Assembly: GCA_050186825.1 (NCBI GenBank)
Contig: JBFWYD010000043.1
Span: forward strand, 27,246-91,245
DNA from: NORP233 sp050186825
Lineage (GTDB): Bacteria > Planctomycetota > J058
DNA: 64,000 bases
Direction of reading: 5' to 3'
The first letter of the stretch is position 1. Each line of letters opens with the position of its first letter. The notes below the pieces were generated by a model. It was not told the origin of the DNA and made no database searches. It was given only the letters and a program-made list of their open reading frames with translations. Position numbers and translations under genes: made by a program. This document shows positions 49,224 through 56,822 of this stretch, one piece after another.

Positions 49224-50246
49224 ATGCGACAGGTGTGGATCACGCGCAAGGGCGGCCCGCAGGTGCTCCAGGTGCGCGAGGCGCCCGACCCCGAGCCGGG
49301 GCCGGGGCAGGTGCGGATCAAGGTCGCCGCGGCCGGGATCAACTTCGCCGACATCATGGCGCGGATGGGCCTCTACCCCGACGCGCCGCCGCTCCCCTGC
49401 GTGGTCGGCTACGAGGTCGCGGGCGAGGTCGACCGCGTCGGGAGCGGGGTCGAGGGGATCGCCGCGGGCGCGCGCGTGGCCGCCATGACCCGCTTCGGCG
49501 GCTACTCCGACCGGGTCGTGGTCGACGCCGAGCAAGCCCGGCCGCTCGACCCCGCGATCAGCTACGAGGTCGCGGCGGCGATCCCGGTCAACTACCTGAC
49601 CGCCTGGGTGATGCTCGTGCACCTCGGCAACGTGCACCGCGGCGAGCGCGTGCTGGTGCACGCCGCCGCCGGCGGGGTGGGCCAGGCCGCACTCCAGATC
49701 TGCCAGTGGAGGGGCGCGGAGGTGATCGGCACCGCCAGCCCGAGCAAGCACGCGCGCCTGAAGGAGGCGGGCGTGGCCCACTGCATCGACTACACGACCC
49801 AGGACTTCGCCCGCGAGGTGAAGCGGATCACCGCGGGTGAGGGCGTGCACGTGGCCCTCGACGCCGTGGGCGGGGCGTCCTTCCGCAAGAGCTACGAGTG
49901 CCTGGCGCCCCTGGGGAGGCTGTGCTGCTTCGGCGCCTCGAGCTTCGCGCCGGGGCGGACCATGTCGGTCTTGGCCGCGCTCAAGGGGCTCTGGAACATG
50001 CCGAGCTTCCGCCCGATCCCGCTCATGAACGAGAACCGCGGCGTGTTCGGCGTGAACATGGGCCACCTCTGGGAGCAGCGCGCGCTGCTGGTGCCCATGC
50101 TGGACGAGATCGTGGGCCTGGTCCGTGCGGGCACCTTCGCGCCGGTGGTCGATCGGACCTTCTCCTTCGAGCAGGCGGGCGAGGCCCACCAGTACATCCA
50201 GGACCGCAAGAACTACGGCAAGGTGCTGCTGGTCCCGGGGACCTGA
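49224..50246 (+). CDS. Zinc-independent medium-chain quinone oxidoreductase (VAT1-like)
   Basis: ATG at 49224 with AGGGGAGG; 340 residues. GroES-like N-terminus with GINFADIMARMGLYPDAPP and GYEVAGEV. No catalytic zinc Cys/His set. NADPH-binding fold around AAAGGVGQAALQIC and IGTASPSKHARLKEAG. A PSFRPIPLMNENRGVFGVNMGHLW segment is typical of the VAT1/QorA-like branch. It probably reduces quinones or enones with NADPH. Its 3' end overlaps the convergent acyltransferase gene by 34 bp. Confidence 0.9.
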   Translation: MRQVWITRKGGPQVLQVREAPDPEPGPGQVRIKVAAAGINFADIMARMGLYPDAPPLPCVVGYEVAGEVDRVGSGVEGIAAGARVAAMTRFGGYSDRVVVDAEQARPLDPAISYEVAAAIPVNYLTAWVMLVHLGNVHRGERVLVHAAAGGVGQAALQICQWRGAEVIGTASPSKHARLKEAGVAHCIDYTTQDFAREVKRITAGEGVHVALDAVGGASFRKSYECLAPLGRLCCFGASSFAPGRTMSVLAALKGLWNMPSFRPIPLMNENRGVFGVNMGHLWEQRALLVPMLDEIVGLVRAGTFAPVVDRTFSFEQAGEAHQYIQDRKNYGKVLLVPGT

Positions 50247-51274
50247 GCCTCCGGGACCCGAGCCTCCGAGACCTCGGGCTCAGGGACCTGGGCCGACGCC
50301 AGCCAGGCGTCGAGCTCCTGGCAGGTGGCCCACAGCCAGCCCTCGAGCGCGGCGGGCTCGCGCGGGATCGCGGCGGCGGGGGTCCGCGTCAACCGGACCC
50401 GGACCTCCTGCCCGATCAGGGCGCCAGACCACAGGCTGGCCAGCGTGCCGGCCCGCTCCAGGCCCGTGTGCGCGAGCAGCAGCGCGCAGGCCTCGGGCGC
50501 CGCGCGGAGCAGCTCGCGCGCGCCGCCGGCGCGTGGCGGCAGCACGCGCTCCAGCGCCGCGGCCCGCGCGAGCGCCGCAGGGTCGGCGCGGCGCGCGAGG
50601 GCCTCGAGCACGCGCGCGCGCTTGGCGGGGGTGAAGCGCGTGCCCTCCGGGAAGATCACGACCGCCTCCCCCGACCCGAGCCCCTGGGCGAGCTCGGCGA
50701 GCTTGGCCAGCTCGCCGGCGGTGTCGTCCCCGCCGCGGCGGACGAAGGCGTTCGGGATCCGCTGGCCGACCACGTCCAGGCACGGATCCCACAGCAGCTC
50801 CTGCTTGAGCACGTAGCGGAGCGGGCGCCCCTCGAGCACCAGCAGGGGCAGCAGCGTGTCGAGCAGGCTGGTGTGCCGCGAGAGGACGACCAGCGGGCCG
50901 GGGGCGCGCAGGACCTCGGCTCCCTCGACCCGCAGCCGGACGCCGAACAGGCGGCGCAGCGCGCCGAACAGCGCCCGGCACCAGCGGCGCTGGAGCGCGT
51001 GGTTGAGCGCGAGCCAGCGCGCGCGCGACAGGAGCGGGCGGAGCAGCCACAGCCCGCTCGCGACCAGGAGCCCGAGCACCTCGCAGCTCAGGAACACGAG
51101 CACGGCCAGGTGTCCCCGCGCCCAGGCCAGCCGCGTGCCGCGGGCCAGGTCGCACAGGACCAGGAGCGGGAGCAGGGCGAGGGACAGGACGCCGAGGGAC
51201 CACCCCAGGCCGAGCAGGGTGAAGGAGACCGTCCGCCGGCCCCAGCGGCGGAGGAGGCCCTCGCGCGCGCTCAC
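50213..51274 (-). CDS. PlsC-type acyltransferase
   Basis: GTG at 51274 in a GTGA overlap with the SDR stop; 353 residues. Two hydrophobic segments (about 17-41 and 55-82) precede the acyltransferase domain: HTSLLD (H134-D139, HX4D), GRPLRYVLKQELLWDP and FPEGTR with E210. A Glu/Pro/Val-rich tail (PEPEVSEARVPEAQ) is low-complexity. It probably acylates lysophosphatidic acid or another lipid alcohol from acyl-ACP/CoA at the membrane. Part of the DCC-SDR-PlsC operon; the tail overlaps the convergent oxidoreductase. Confidence 0.87.
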   Translation of the reverse strand: MSAREGLLRRWGRRTVSFTLLGLGWSLGVLSLALLPLLVLCDLARGTRLAWARGHLAVLVFLSCEVLGLLVASGLWLLRPLLSRARWLALNHALQRRWCRALFGALRRLFGVRLRVEGAEVLRAPGPLVVLSRHTSLLDTLLPLLVLEGRPLRYVLKQELLWDPCLDVVGQRIPNAFVRRGGDDTAGELAKLAELAQGLGSGEAVVIFPEGTRFTPAKRARVLEALARRADPAALARAAALERVLPPRAGGARELLRAAPEACALLLAHTGLERAGTLASLWSGALIGQEVRVRLTRTPAAAIPREPAALEGWLWATCQELDAWLASAQVPEPEVSEARVPEAQVPGTSSTLP

Positions 51275-52221
51275 GCGTCGGCTTCGACGCCGGTCACCCG
51301 GGCGCAGCGCTCCCAGAGCGCCGCGCGCTCGGCGGGCCGCTCGCGGGTGCCGGGCACGAGGCAGGTCGCGCGTGGCGCGCGGTCGAACCAGAACCGCCCG
51401 GAGCAGGCGCCAGGCTCGGCGGCCACCGCCAGCCACACCACCGTGTCCGCGCCCTCGGCGGGGCTGCGCAGCCGGCCCTGCGTGAACCGCCAGAAGCGCG
51501 GGAGCGCCTCGCGCACCGCGGGCGTGTCGGCCCAGCCGGGGTGCATGGCGTGCGAGCGGAGGTCGGCGCCCCAGCGCTCGGCGCAGAGCTCCGAGAGGAC
51601 CACCTGCATCCGCTTGGTCTGGGCGTAGGCCGTGACGCCGTCGTAGGGGCGGCGGCTCCAGTCGAGGTCCGCGAGCGAGAGGCGCTGCGCGTACATGCCC
51701 CCCGAGCTGACCCAGATCACGCGCGCGGCCGCGGCGGCGGCCAGCGCGGGGCGGAGCAGGTGCGTGAGCAGGAAGGGGCCGGCGACGTGGGTGGCGAAGG
51801 TGGTCTCGAGCCCCTCCGCGGTCAGGGCGCGCTCGCGCGGCAGCGCGCCCGCGTTGTGGACGAGCACGTCCACGGCGGCCGGGGCGCGCGCCGCGGCCCA
51901 GGCCCGGATCGCGTCCAGGGAGGAGAGGTCGAGCACCTCGTCGTGCACCAGGCCGGGGCCCACCCGCGCCAGCTCGGCCGCGGCCGCCGCTCCCCGGGCG
52001 GCGTCGCGGCAGAGCAGCCACACCTCGGCCCCGCGTCGGACCAGCGCCTCGGCCGCGGCGTAGCCGATCCCCGAGTTGGCGCCGGTGACCAGACAGCGCC
52101 GGCCGCGCAGGTCTACCTCGAGGTCGCCAGACGCGAAGGTGCGCGCATGGCGGCGGAAGCCCGAGCGGTCGAAGGAGAAGTAGATGCTCGCGTCGAGCAG
52201 CAGCGCCCAGGGGCTCCGCAC
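51271..52221 (-). CDS. Short-chain dehydrogenase/reductase
   Basis: GTG at 52221, 15 nt after the DCC gene stop; 316 residues. An N-terminal extension of about 37 residues (LLLDASIYFSFDRSGFRRHA) precedes the classic SDR fold: TGANSGIG, LLCRDAARG, HNAGALPRER, and VSSGGMYAQ with YAQTK active-site residues. The extension and the GMYAQRL motif resemble the DHRS12-like branch. Probably an NADP(H)-dependent oxidoreductase of lipid-like or terpenoid substrates. Neighbours (acyltransferase, CarH) hint at membrane lipid or pigment metabolism. Confidence 0.88.
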   Translation of the reverse strand: MRSPWALLLDASIYFSFDRSGFRRHARTFASGDLEVDLRGRRCLVTGANSGIGYAAAEALVRRGAEVWLLCRDAARGAAAAAELARVGPGLVHDEVLDLSSLDAIRAWAAARAPAAVDVLVHNAGALPRERALTAEGLETTFATHVAGPFLLTHLLRPALAAAAAARVIWVSSGGMYAQRLSLADLDWSRRPYDGVTAYAQTKRMQVVLSELCAERWGADLRSHAMHPGWADTPAVREALPRFWRFTQGRLRSPAEGADTVVWLAVAAEPGACSGRFWFDRAPRATCLVPGTRERPAERAALWERCARVTGVEADA

Positions 52222-52236
52222 CGAGCGCCCCTCGGC

Positions 52237-52662
52237 TCAGCCCGGGGCTTCCGCGAAGGTGGCGGTCTTCGGCCGCACGGCGCAGCGATCGGTCGAGCAC
52301 TCCTGGCCGCGGCCGGTCCAGCGCAGCCGGTTGCGGGCGAAGAGCGCGTAGCCGGTGTCGAGCGCGGCCGAGACGCCGGGCAGCCGGCTGAGGGCGACCA
52401 GCGGCGCGAAGCCCACGGCGGCGTAGAGCCGGCGGAACACCTCCACGCCCTCGACCCACGCCCCGTCGGGGAGCCGGGCGTGCATCCGTCCCATCAGCTC
52501 CTCCTGGGTCTTGCCGTGGGCGGCGGCGTCGAAGTCCGGGGCCGCGATGTCCACCCAGCGCAGGCGACCCCGGCGATCCAGCCGCCGCAGCAGGTTCACC
52601 TCGCGCAGGCAGAGCGGGCACGCGCCGTCGAAGAAGGCCTCCACGCTCCAGGGCCCCGTCAT
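52237..52662 (-). CDS. DCC-family thiol-disulfide oxidoreductase-like protein (DUF393)
   Basis: The ATG at 52662 is chosen over an in-frame GTG two codons upstream because GGAGG sits 5 nt before the ATG but abuts the GTG. 141 residues. FFDGACPLC at the start holds the CxxC pair (C15, C18) and the DxxCxxC pattern of DUF393; RWVDIAAPDF and VFRRLYAAVG follow. The family has a thioredoxin-like fold of unknown substrate and often sits by carotenoid, photolyase or SDR genes. First gene of the operon with the SDR and acyltransferase, just downstream of carH. Confidence 0.88.
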   Translation of the reverse strand: MTGPWSVEAFFDGACPLCLREVNLLRRLDRRGRLRWVDIAAPDFDAAAHGKTQEELMGRMHARLPDGAWVEGVEVFRRLYAAVGFAPLVALSRLPGVSAALDTGYALFARNRLRWTGRGQECSTDRCAVRPKTATFAEAPG

Positions 52663-52680
52663 GCTCACCTCCGCTGGGAG

Positions 52681-52709
52681 AGCCTAGCTCGGCGTGTAGG
52701 TTTTGTCCA
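52681..52709 (-). promoter_or_regulatory. Sigma-70-type promoter of the DCC-SDR-acyltransferase operon
   Basis: On the minus strand, -35 TGGACA (52704-52709) and -10 TAGGCT (52681-52686) are separated by exactly 17 bp. The -10 is 18 nt before the ATG at 52662. It lies in the short gap after carH and is a natural target for the CarH repressor, though no operator was identified. Confidence 0.6.
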
Positions 52710-52717
52710 GGCTGCGG

Positions 52718-53689
52718 CTAGCCCTTCCGCCTGCGCCGCGGAGCGCGGACCGGTGTCTCGATCACCTCCTCGAGGTCCGGGCCGCCGGGGACGAGCAGGG
52801 TGAAGCCGGCCTCGCGCAGGGCGCGGTCGTCGGCCGTGACGCCGCGCCCGCCCAGGATCAGGCGCGCCCCGGCGGGCAGTCGGCGCGCGAGCTCGATCAG
52901 GCTCGGAACGTGCAGGGAGAGCAGGGACTCGCGCGAGACGGAGAGGCACACGGCGGCCGGCTGGATCACCTTGCAGGCCCGCTCGAGGTCCTCGAGCGGC
53001 AGGCAGGCGCCGAGGTAGACCACGCGGAGGTGGTGGCGCGCCAGGATGTAGGCGGCCATCAGCGCGCCCAGCTCGTGCTGCTCGTCGGGCAGGCAGGCGC
53101 AGATCGCGGGGGAGGCGCCGTTGCGGCGCGAGGGGTTCGCGGCCTCGAGCAGCCGCAGCAGCCGGCCCTTGACCTTGGCCGAGACCAGGTGCTCGCCGGC
53201 CACGCTGCAGGCCCCACGAGCCCACAGCTCGCCCACCTCGATCAGCGCGGGCGCGATCACGCGCTCCAGGGCGGTCTGCGGGGCGAGCAAGCCGAACACC
53301 TGGTCCAGGGCGTCCTCGGCCTTGCCGTCGCTCACCTCGACGGCCGCCTCGACGAGCGCCGCGCTGTAGCTGCCGAGCCGGGCGCGCTGCTCGGAGGACA
53401 GGGCCGCCTCCGCGGCGATCGGGGCCGCTCGTCCGCGACGGTCGCCGGCGCGCGCCAGGAGGTCGGGGCGCCCCAGGCTGGCGATCTCCCCGATCGCCAG
53501 CCCGCTGTCGAGGAGCGCTCGCACCTGCCGGAGCACCTCGAGGTCGTCCTCGGTGTAGAGGCGGTGGCCGCCGTCGGTGCGCTCCGGGTCGAGCAGCGCG
53601 TGGCGGCGCTCCCACGCGCGGAGCAGCGTCGGGCTGAAGCCCGTTCGCTCCGCGATGGTGTGCATCTTGTACAGACCGCGTCGCGTCAC
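52718..53689 (-). CDS. carH: CarH/LitR-type B12-binding MerR photoreceptor regulator
   Basis: GTG at 53689, leaderless; 323 residues. N-terminal MerR winged helix (about 6-72: MHTIAERTGFSPTLLRAWERR, TDGGHRLY). A four-helix cap has the signature W-x9-EH (W156, E166, H167: LWARGACSVAGEH). The cobalamin Rossmann domain has the lower-ligand His in EQHELGALM (H205) and CLSVS / LGGRG loops. In CarH this set binds adenosylcobalamin, represses in the dark as a tetramer and releases DNA on light. Likely light-controlled targets are itself, the adjacent DCC operon and the divergent COG2403 gene. All key residues are intact. Confidence 0.9.
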   Translation of the reverse strand: MTRRGLYKMHTIAERTGFSPTLLRAWERRHALLDPERTDGGHRLYTEDDLEVLRQVRALLDSGLAIGEIASLGRPDLLARAGDRRGRAAPIAAEAALSSEQRARLGSYSAALVEAAVEVSDGKAEDALDQVFGLLAPQTALERVIAPALIEVGELWARGACSVAGEHLVSAKVKGRLLRLLEAANPSRRNGASPAICACLPDEQHELGALMAAYILARHHLRVVYLGACLPLEDLERACKVIQPAAVCLSVSRESLLSLHVPSLIELARRLPAGARLILGGRGVTADDRALREAGFTLLVPGGPDLEEVIETPVRAPRRRRKG

Positions 53690-53695
53690 GCTCGC

Positions 53696-53723
53696 AGCCT
53701 ACCTGGACGCCCAAGGCTGTCAA
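53696..53723 (-). promoter_or_regulatory. Sigma-70-type promoter of carH (leaderless)
   Basis: Consensus -35 TTGACA (53718-53723) and -10 TAGGCT (53696-53701) with a 16-bp spacer, minus strand. The -10 ends 6 nt before the GTG start, so the message should begin at the start codon. This is the best -35/-10 match in the window. Confidence 0.65.
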
Positions 53724-53731
53724 TCGAGCCC

Positions 53732-53754
53732 CTCGTCGCGCCGAGCGCGACGAG
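53732..53754. promoter_or_regulatory. Inverted repeat upstream of carH
   Basis: ctcgtcgcg and cgcgacgag form a 9-bp inverted repeat around 5 nt, 9 bp beyond the carH -35 box. It could be an operator for the divergent pair or a hairpin; the gap otherwise is GC-rich with two gatagac/ctatagac-like stretches. Confidence 0.35.
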
Positions 53755-53907
53755 AACGACCCGAGCGGGGCCCCGGCTCCGTTGAAGCGCGCCAGGGGCG
53801 GTCGCTCCAGAAGATAGACGGCGCCTCACGAGAACTATAGACAGAACGTGGACGTTCGGGCGTCCCGGGTGGGCTGCGTCCGGGCGCCTGAGCGCGAGCC
53901 GCGCGGA

Positions 53908-53913
53908 TAGGCT
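53908..53913 (+). promoter_or_regulatory. Candidate -10 box (TAGGCT) for the COG2403 gene
   Basis: gcggataggct 33 nt before the GTG at 53947, with an AGGAGG site between. The same hexamer drives the divergent carH gene. Confidence 0.45.
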
Positions 53914-53946
53914 CGCTCGCGCAGGAGGCCTGCGGGAGGGCTGGGC

Positions 53947-55266
53947 GTGAGCGAGCGGGTGCTGATCCTGGGGGCGGCCGGGAAGGACTTCCACACCTTC
54001 AACTGCTGCTTCCGCGGCCGCGCAGACGAGCAGCGGGTGGTGGCGTTCACGGCCGCGCAGATCCCGGACATCGCGGGGCGGCGCTATCCGGCCTCGCTCG
54101 CGGGGCCGGGCTACCCCGAGGGGATCGAGATCCTCGACGAGCGCGACCTGGCGGAGATCGTGCGCGCGCGCCGCGTGGACCGGGTGGTCTTCGCCTACAG
54201 CGACGTGTCCTACGCCTACCTGGACGAGCGGCGCCGGCTGGTCGAGGCGGAGGGCGCCAGCTTCGAGCTCGCCCCGGTCGAGGGGACCATGCTCGCGGCG
54301 CGCGTCCCGGTCGTGGCGGTGGTCGCGGTCCGCACGGGCTGCGGCAAGAGCCAGACCTCGCGCCACGTGGCGGCGCTCCTGCGCGCGCGCGGGCTGCGGG
54401 TGGTGGTGGTCCGCCACCCCATGCCCTACGGCGACCTCGCGGCCCAGCGCGTCCAGCGCTTCGCGGCGCTCGAGGACCTCGACCGCCACGCCTGCACGAT
54501 CGAGGAGCGCGAGGAGTACGAGCCGCACATCCGCGCGGGCGGCGTGGTCTACGCGGGCGTCGACTACGCCGAGATCCTGGCCGCGGCCGAGGGCGAGGCC
54601 GACGTGCTGATCTGGGATGGCGGCAACAACGACACGTCCTTCTTTCGCCCGACCTTCACGCTGACCGTGGCCGACCCCCTCCGGCCGGGTCACGAGCTGA
54701 GCCACTACCCCGGGCGGATCAACTTCGAGCGCGCCGACGCGATCCTGCTCAACAAGCTGGACAGCGCCCGCCCCCAGGACGTGGCGGTGGTGCTCGAGAA
54801 CGCGGCGCGCGTCAACCCGCGGGCCGCGATCGTGCGCGCCAACTCGCGGCTCTCGGTGGGGGACGCGGCGCTGATCGCGGGCAAGCGCGTGCTCGTGGTC
54901 GAGGACGGGCCGACGACCACCCACGGCGGGATGCCCCTCGGCGCGGGCACGGTGGCGGCGCAGCGCTGCGGCGCCGCGGCGCTGATCGACCCCCGCCCCT
55001 TCGCCCGGGGCTCGCTGCGCGAGACCTTCCGCGCCTACCCGGGGATCGGCCCCCTGCTCCCGGCCATGGGCTACGGCGCGGCCCAGGTCCGGGACCTCGA
55101 GGCCACGATCGCGGCCTGCGACGCCGAGGCCGTGGTGATCGCGACCCCGATCGACCTCACGCGCGTGCTCCGGATCGCGCAGCCGCACACCCGCGTCAGC
55201 TACGAGCTCGAGGAGCTCCCGCCGCTGGTCCTCGAGGGGCTGCTCGTGAGCGCGCTGGGGCTCTGA
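53947..55266 (+). CDS. COG2403-type GTPase (cyclic 2,3-diphosphoglycerate synthetase-like)
   Basis: GTG at 53947; 439 residues. LILGAAGKDFHTFN at the start, the phosphate loop RTGCGKSQTS (130-138), and VVVVRHPMPYGDL. DVLIWDGGNNDTSFF and ILLNKLDSA (NKLD as nucleotide specificity loop) are the family hallmarks, as is ANSRLSV. It belongs to the COG2403/cPGS-like P-loop family first linked to cyclic 2,3-diphosphoglycerate in methanogens; bacterial members are uncharacterised. No cPG metabolism partner is near. Divergent from carH; its TGA abuts the convergent stop (TGATCA). Confidence 0.85.
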   Translation: MSERVLILGAAGKDFHTFNCCFRGRADEQRVVAFTAAQIPDIAGRRYPASLAGPGYPEGIEILDERDLAEIVRARRVDRVVFAYSDVSYAYLDERRRLVEAEGASFELAPVEGTMLAARVPVVAVVAVRTGCGKSQTSRHVAALLRARGLRVVVVRHPMPYGDLAAQRVQRFAALEDLDRHACTIEEREEYEPHIRAGGVVYAGVDYAEILAAAEGEADVLIWDGGNNDTSFFRPTFTLTVADPLRPGHELSHYPGRINFERADAILLNKLDSARPQDVAVVLENAARVNPRAAIVRANSRLSVGDAALIAGKRVLVVEDGPTTTHGGMPLGAGTVAAQRCGAAALIDPRPFARGSLRETFRAYPGIGPLLPAMGYGAAQVRDLEATIAACDAEAVVIATPIDLTRVLRIAQPHTRVSYELEELPPLVLEGLLVSALGL

Positions 55267-55869
55267 TCAGGCCACGTGGTCGAGGGGCGCGTGGCGCTCG
55301 AGCAGGAAGTAGCTCGGGGTGCCGGCGCGCAGCGGCCCGAGCGCCAGGTAGCTCCAGCCCAGCAGCAGGGTGGGGTCGCCCGGGAGCAGCGCGACGAGCG
55401 GGTCGCGCAGGCAGCCCAGGGGGTCGAGCGCGGCGTGGCGGCCGAGCCCGTAGTCGAGCAGCACCCCGGCCTCGAGCGCTTGCGGCGCGCGGCCCTCGGC
55501 GCCCAGGCCCGTGACCTGGAAGTGGCCGAAGGTCCAGGGGGCCCCGCGGCGCTCGAGGGGGAGGACCTCGGGGGTGCCCTGGGCGAGGCGCACGTTCCAG
55601 CCGCGGACCACCGGGCCCTCGGCCAGGAAGGCCTTGGCGAAGGTCTTCCAGGCCAGCCGGTCGACCCACCCGGGCAGGCCCAGGCTCGTGCCCCGATAGA
55701 CCCAGCCCGCGAGCTGCTGCGGGTCGACGTCGTGACCGGCGCGTAGCCGTGCGCGCAGCCCGGCCCGGTCGAGTCCGAGCACCTCGCCGACGAGCGCCCG
55801 GCGCGCGGCCGCAAGGGCGGGGTCCTGGCGCGCCGCGGGCTCGGCGCGGGCCTCGCTCGCGGCGATCAC
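55267..55869 (-). CDS. Unknown protein, last gene of the GntR-controlled operon
   Basis: GTG at 55869 in a GTGA overlap with the upstream gene; 200 residues, soluble. Motif-like stretches: LGLDRAGLRARLRAG, GWVYRGTSLGLPGW, KTFAKAFLAEGPVVRGWNV and LLPGDPTLLLGWSYLALG. The beta-rich second half is reminiscent of a small ligand-binding barrel, but no family is recognised. Third gene downstream of the GntR regulator, fully coupled by overlaps. By FadR-type control the role might be lipid-related (inference). Confidence 0.72.
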   Translation of the reverse strand: MIAASEARAEPAARQDPALAAARRALVGEVLGLDRAGLRARLRAGHDVDPQQLAGWVYRGTSLGLPGWVDRLAWKTFAKAFLAEGPVVRGWNVRLAQGTPEVLPLERRGAPWTFGHFQVTGLGAEGRAPQALEAGVLLDYGLGRHAALDPLGCLRDPLVALLPGDPTLLLGWSYLALGPLRAGTPSYFLLERHAPLDHVA

Positions 55870-56822
55870 CCGAGCACCGCCGCGAGCTGGGCTGGGGACT
55901 GGGCTGGGGACTGGGCTGGGGACTGGGCTGGGGACTGGGCTGGGGACTGGGCGGGCTCGGCCGCGCGGGGGCGGGACGTGCCCGCGCTCGGAGCCTGGTC
56001 GCGCTCGACCCGCGCGTCGAAGACGCCTTCGCCCGGGGCGGCCTCGCCCAGGCCCAGCTCGCCGCGGCGCCAGGCCGCCCAGCTCTCGCGCGCCGTCGCG
56101 GGGCGGCTGGCGCACCAGCCCAGGAACCCGGCCAGGCTGGTGTCGGTGTGCGGGACCGCGGCGTAGCTGAAGTCGCCCAAGAGCGCGCGGTCCACGGCCT
56201 CGAGCAGGGACTCGTGGTAGCCCTCGTAGATGCACAGGTCGCGCAGCCAGCGCGAGCGGCGGTCGTCGCGCTCGATCACCGCCAGGGTCCGCGCGCGCAG
56301 CTCCTCGAGCTTGCCCGGGTGGACCTCGAGCAGGTGCAGGTCGTAGACGAAGGCGTCGCCAGCGTGGTACGTGCCGAGCAGGTGGGTCATCACCCGCTCG
56401 GACGAGCTCGCCAGGCCGGACAGGTCGCCGGGGGTGATCGAGCCCTCCCAGAGCAGGAAGGGGGCGCGCAGCGGGCGGTAGGTCCACAGGCGCGCGCGCC
56501 GGTTGCCGCGCACGGGGACCGTGGCGCTGGTGCCGACGCCCTCGGAGTGGAAGACCAGCCGGTAGATGTGGCGCGCCACCCCGAGGAACACCTGCCAGGC
56601 GTTGGGGGTCGTGGGCACGATCCCGGCCGCGGCGATGCGGTCGAGGTTCTCGCGGATCCGCGCTGGCCTGAGCAGGAGCAGCCGCGCGTACCAGGGGAGC
56701 GGGACGTCGGGCACGCGGTCGTGCGACCGCGGCGCGGCGGGGACCGTCGCGCCGCGCTGGGCGGCGTCCGACGGGCTGGTGGCCGAGCGCACGGGCTCGG
56801 GGGTCGGGGAGTGGGCGCTCAC
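55866..56822 (-). CDS. Unknown protein with C-terminal AQSP repeat tail, GntR operon
   Basis: GTG at 56822 in a GTGA overlap with the GntR gene; 318 residues. A disordered Ser/Pro/Ala N-terminus precedes a hydrophobic/aromatic core (PWYARLLLLRPARIREN, HIYRLVFHSEG, LWTYRPLRAPFLLWEG, FVYDLHLLEVHPG, YEGYHESLLEAV). A possible metal-site pattern is present (YHAGD, HLLEVH, PHTDTS), but unproven. The C-terminus is five repeats of AQSP. No known family. Overlaps both neighbours. Confidence 0.72.
   Translation of the reverse strand: MSAHSPTPEPVRSATSPSDAAQRGATVPAAPRSHDRVPDVPLPWYARLLLLRPARIRENLDRIAAAGIVPTTPNAWQVFLGVARHIYRLVFHSEGVGTSATVPVRGNRRARLWTYRPLRAPFLLWEGSITPGDLSGLASSSERVMTHLLGTYHAGDAFVYDLHLLEVHPGKLEELRARTLAVIERDDRRSRWLRDLCIYEGYHESLLEAVDRALLGDFSYAAVPHTDTSLAGFLGWCASRPATARESWAAWRRGELGLGEAAPGEGVFDARVERDQAPSAGTSRPRAAEPAQSPAQSPAQSPAQSPAQSPAQLAAVLG
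55889..55950 (-). repeat. 12-bp tandem repeat encoding AQSP units
   Basis: Five nearly perfect copies of a 12-bp unit (plus strand gggctggggact) sit at the 3' end of the gene at 55866. They encode Ala-Gln-Ser-Pro repeats. The perfection suggests recent slippage, and copy number may vary among strains. Confidence 0.85.
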
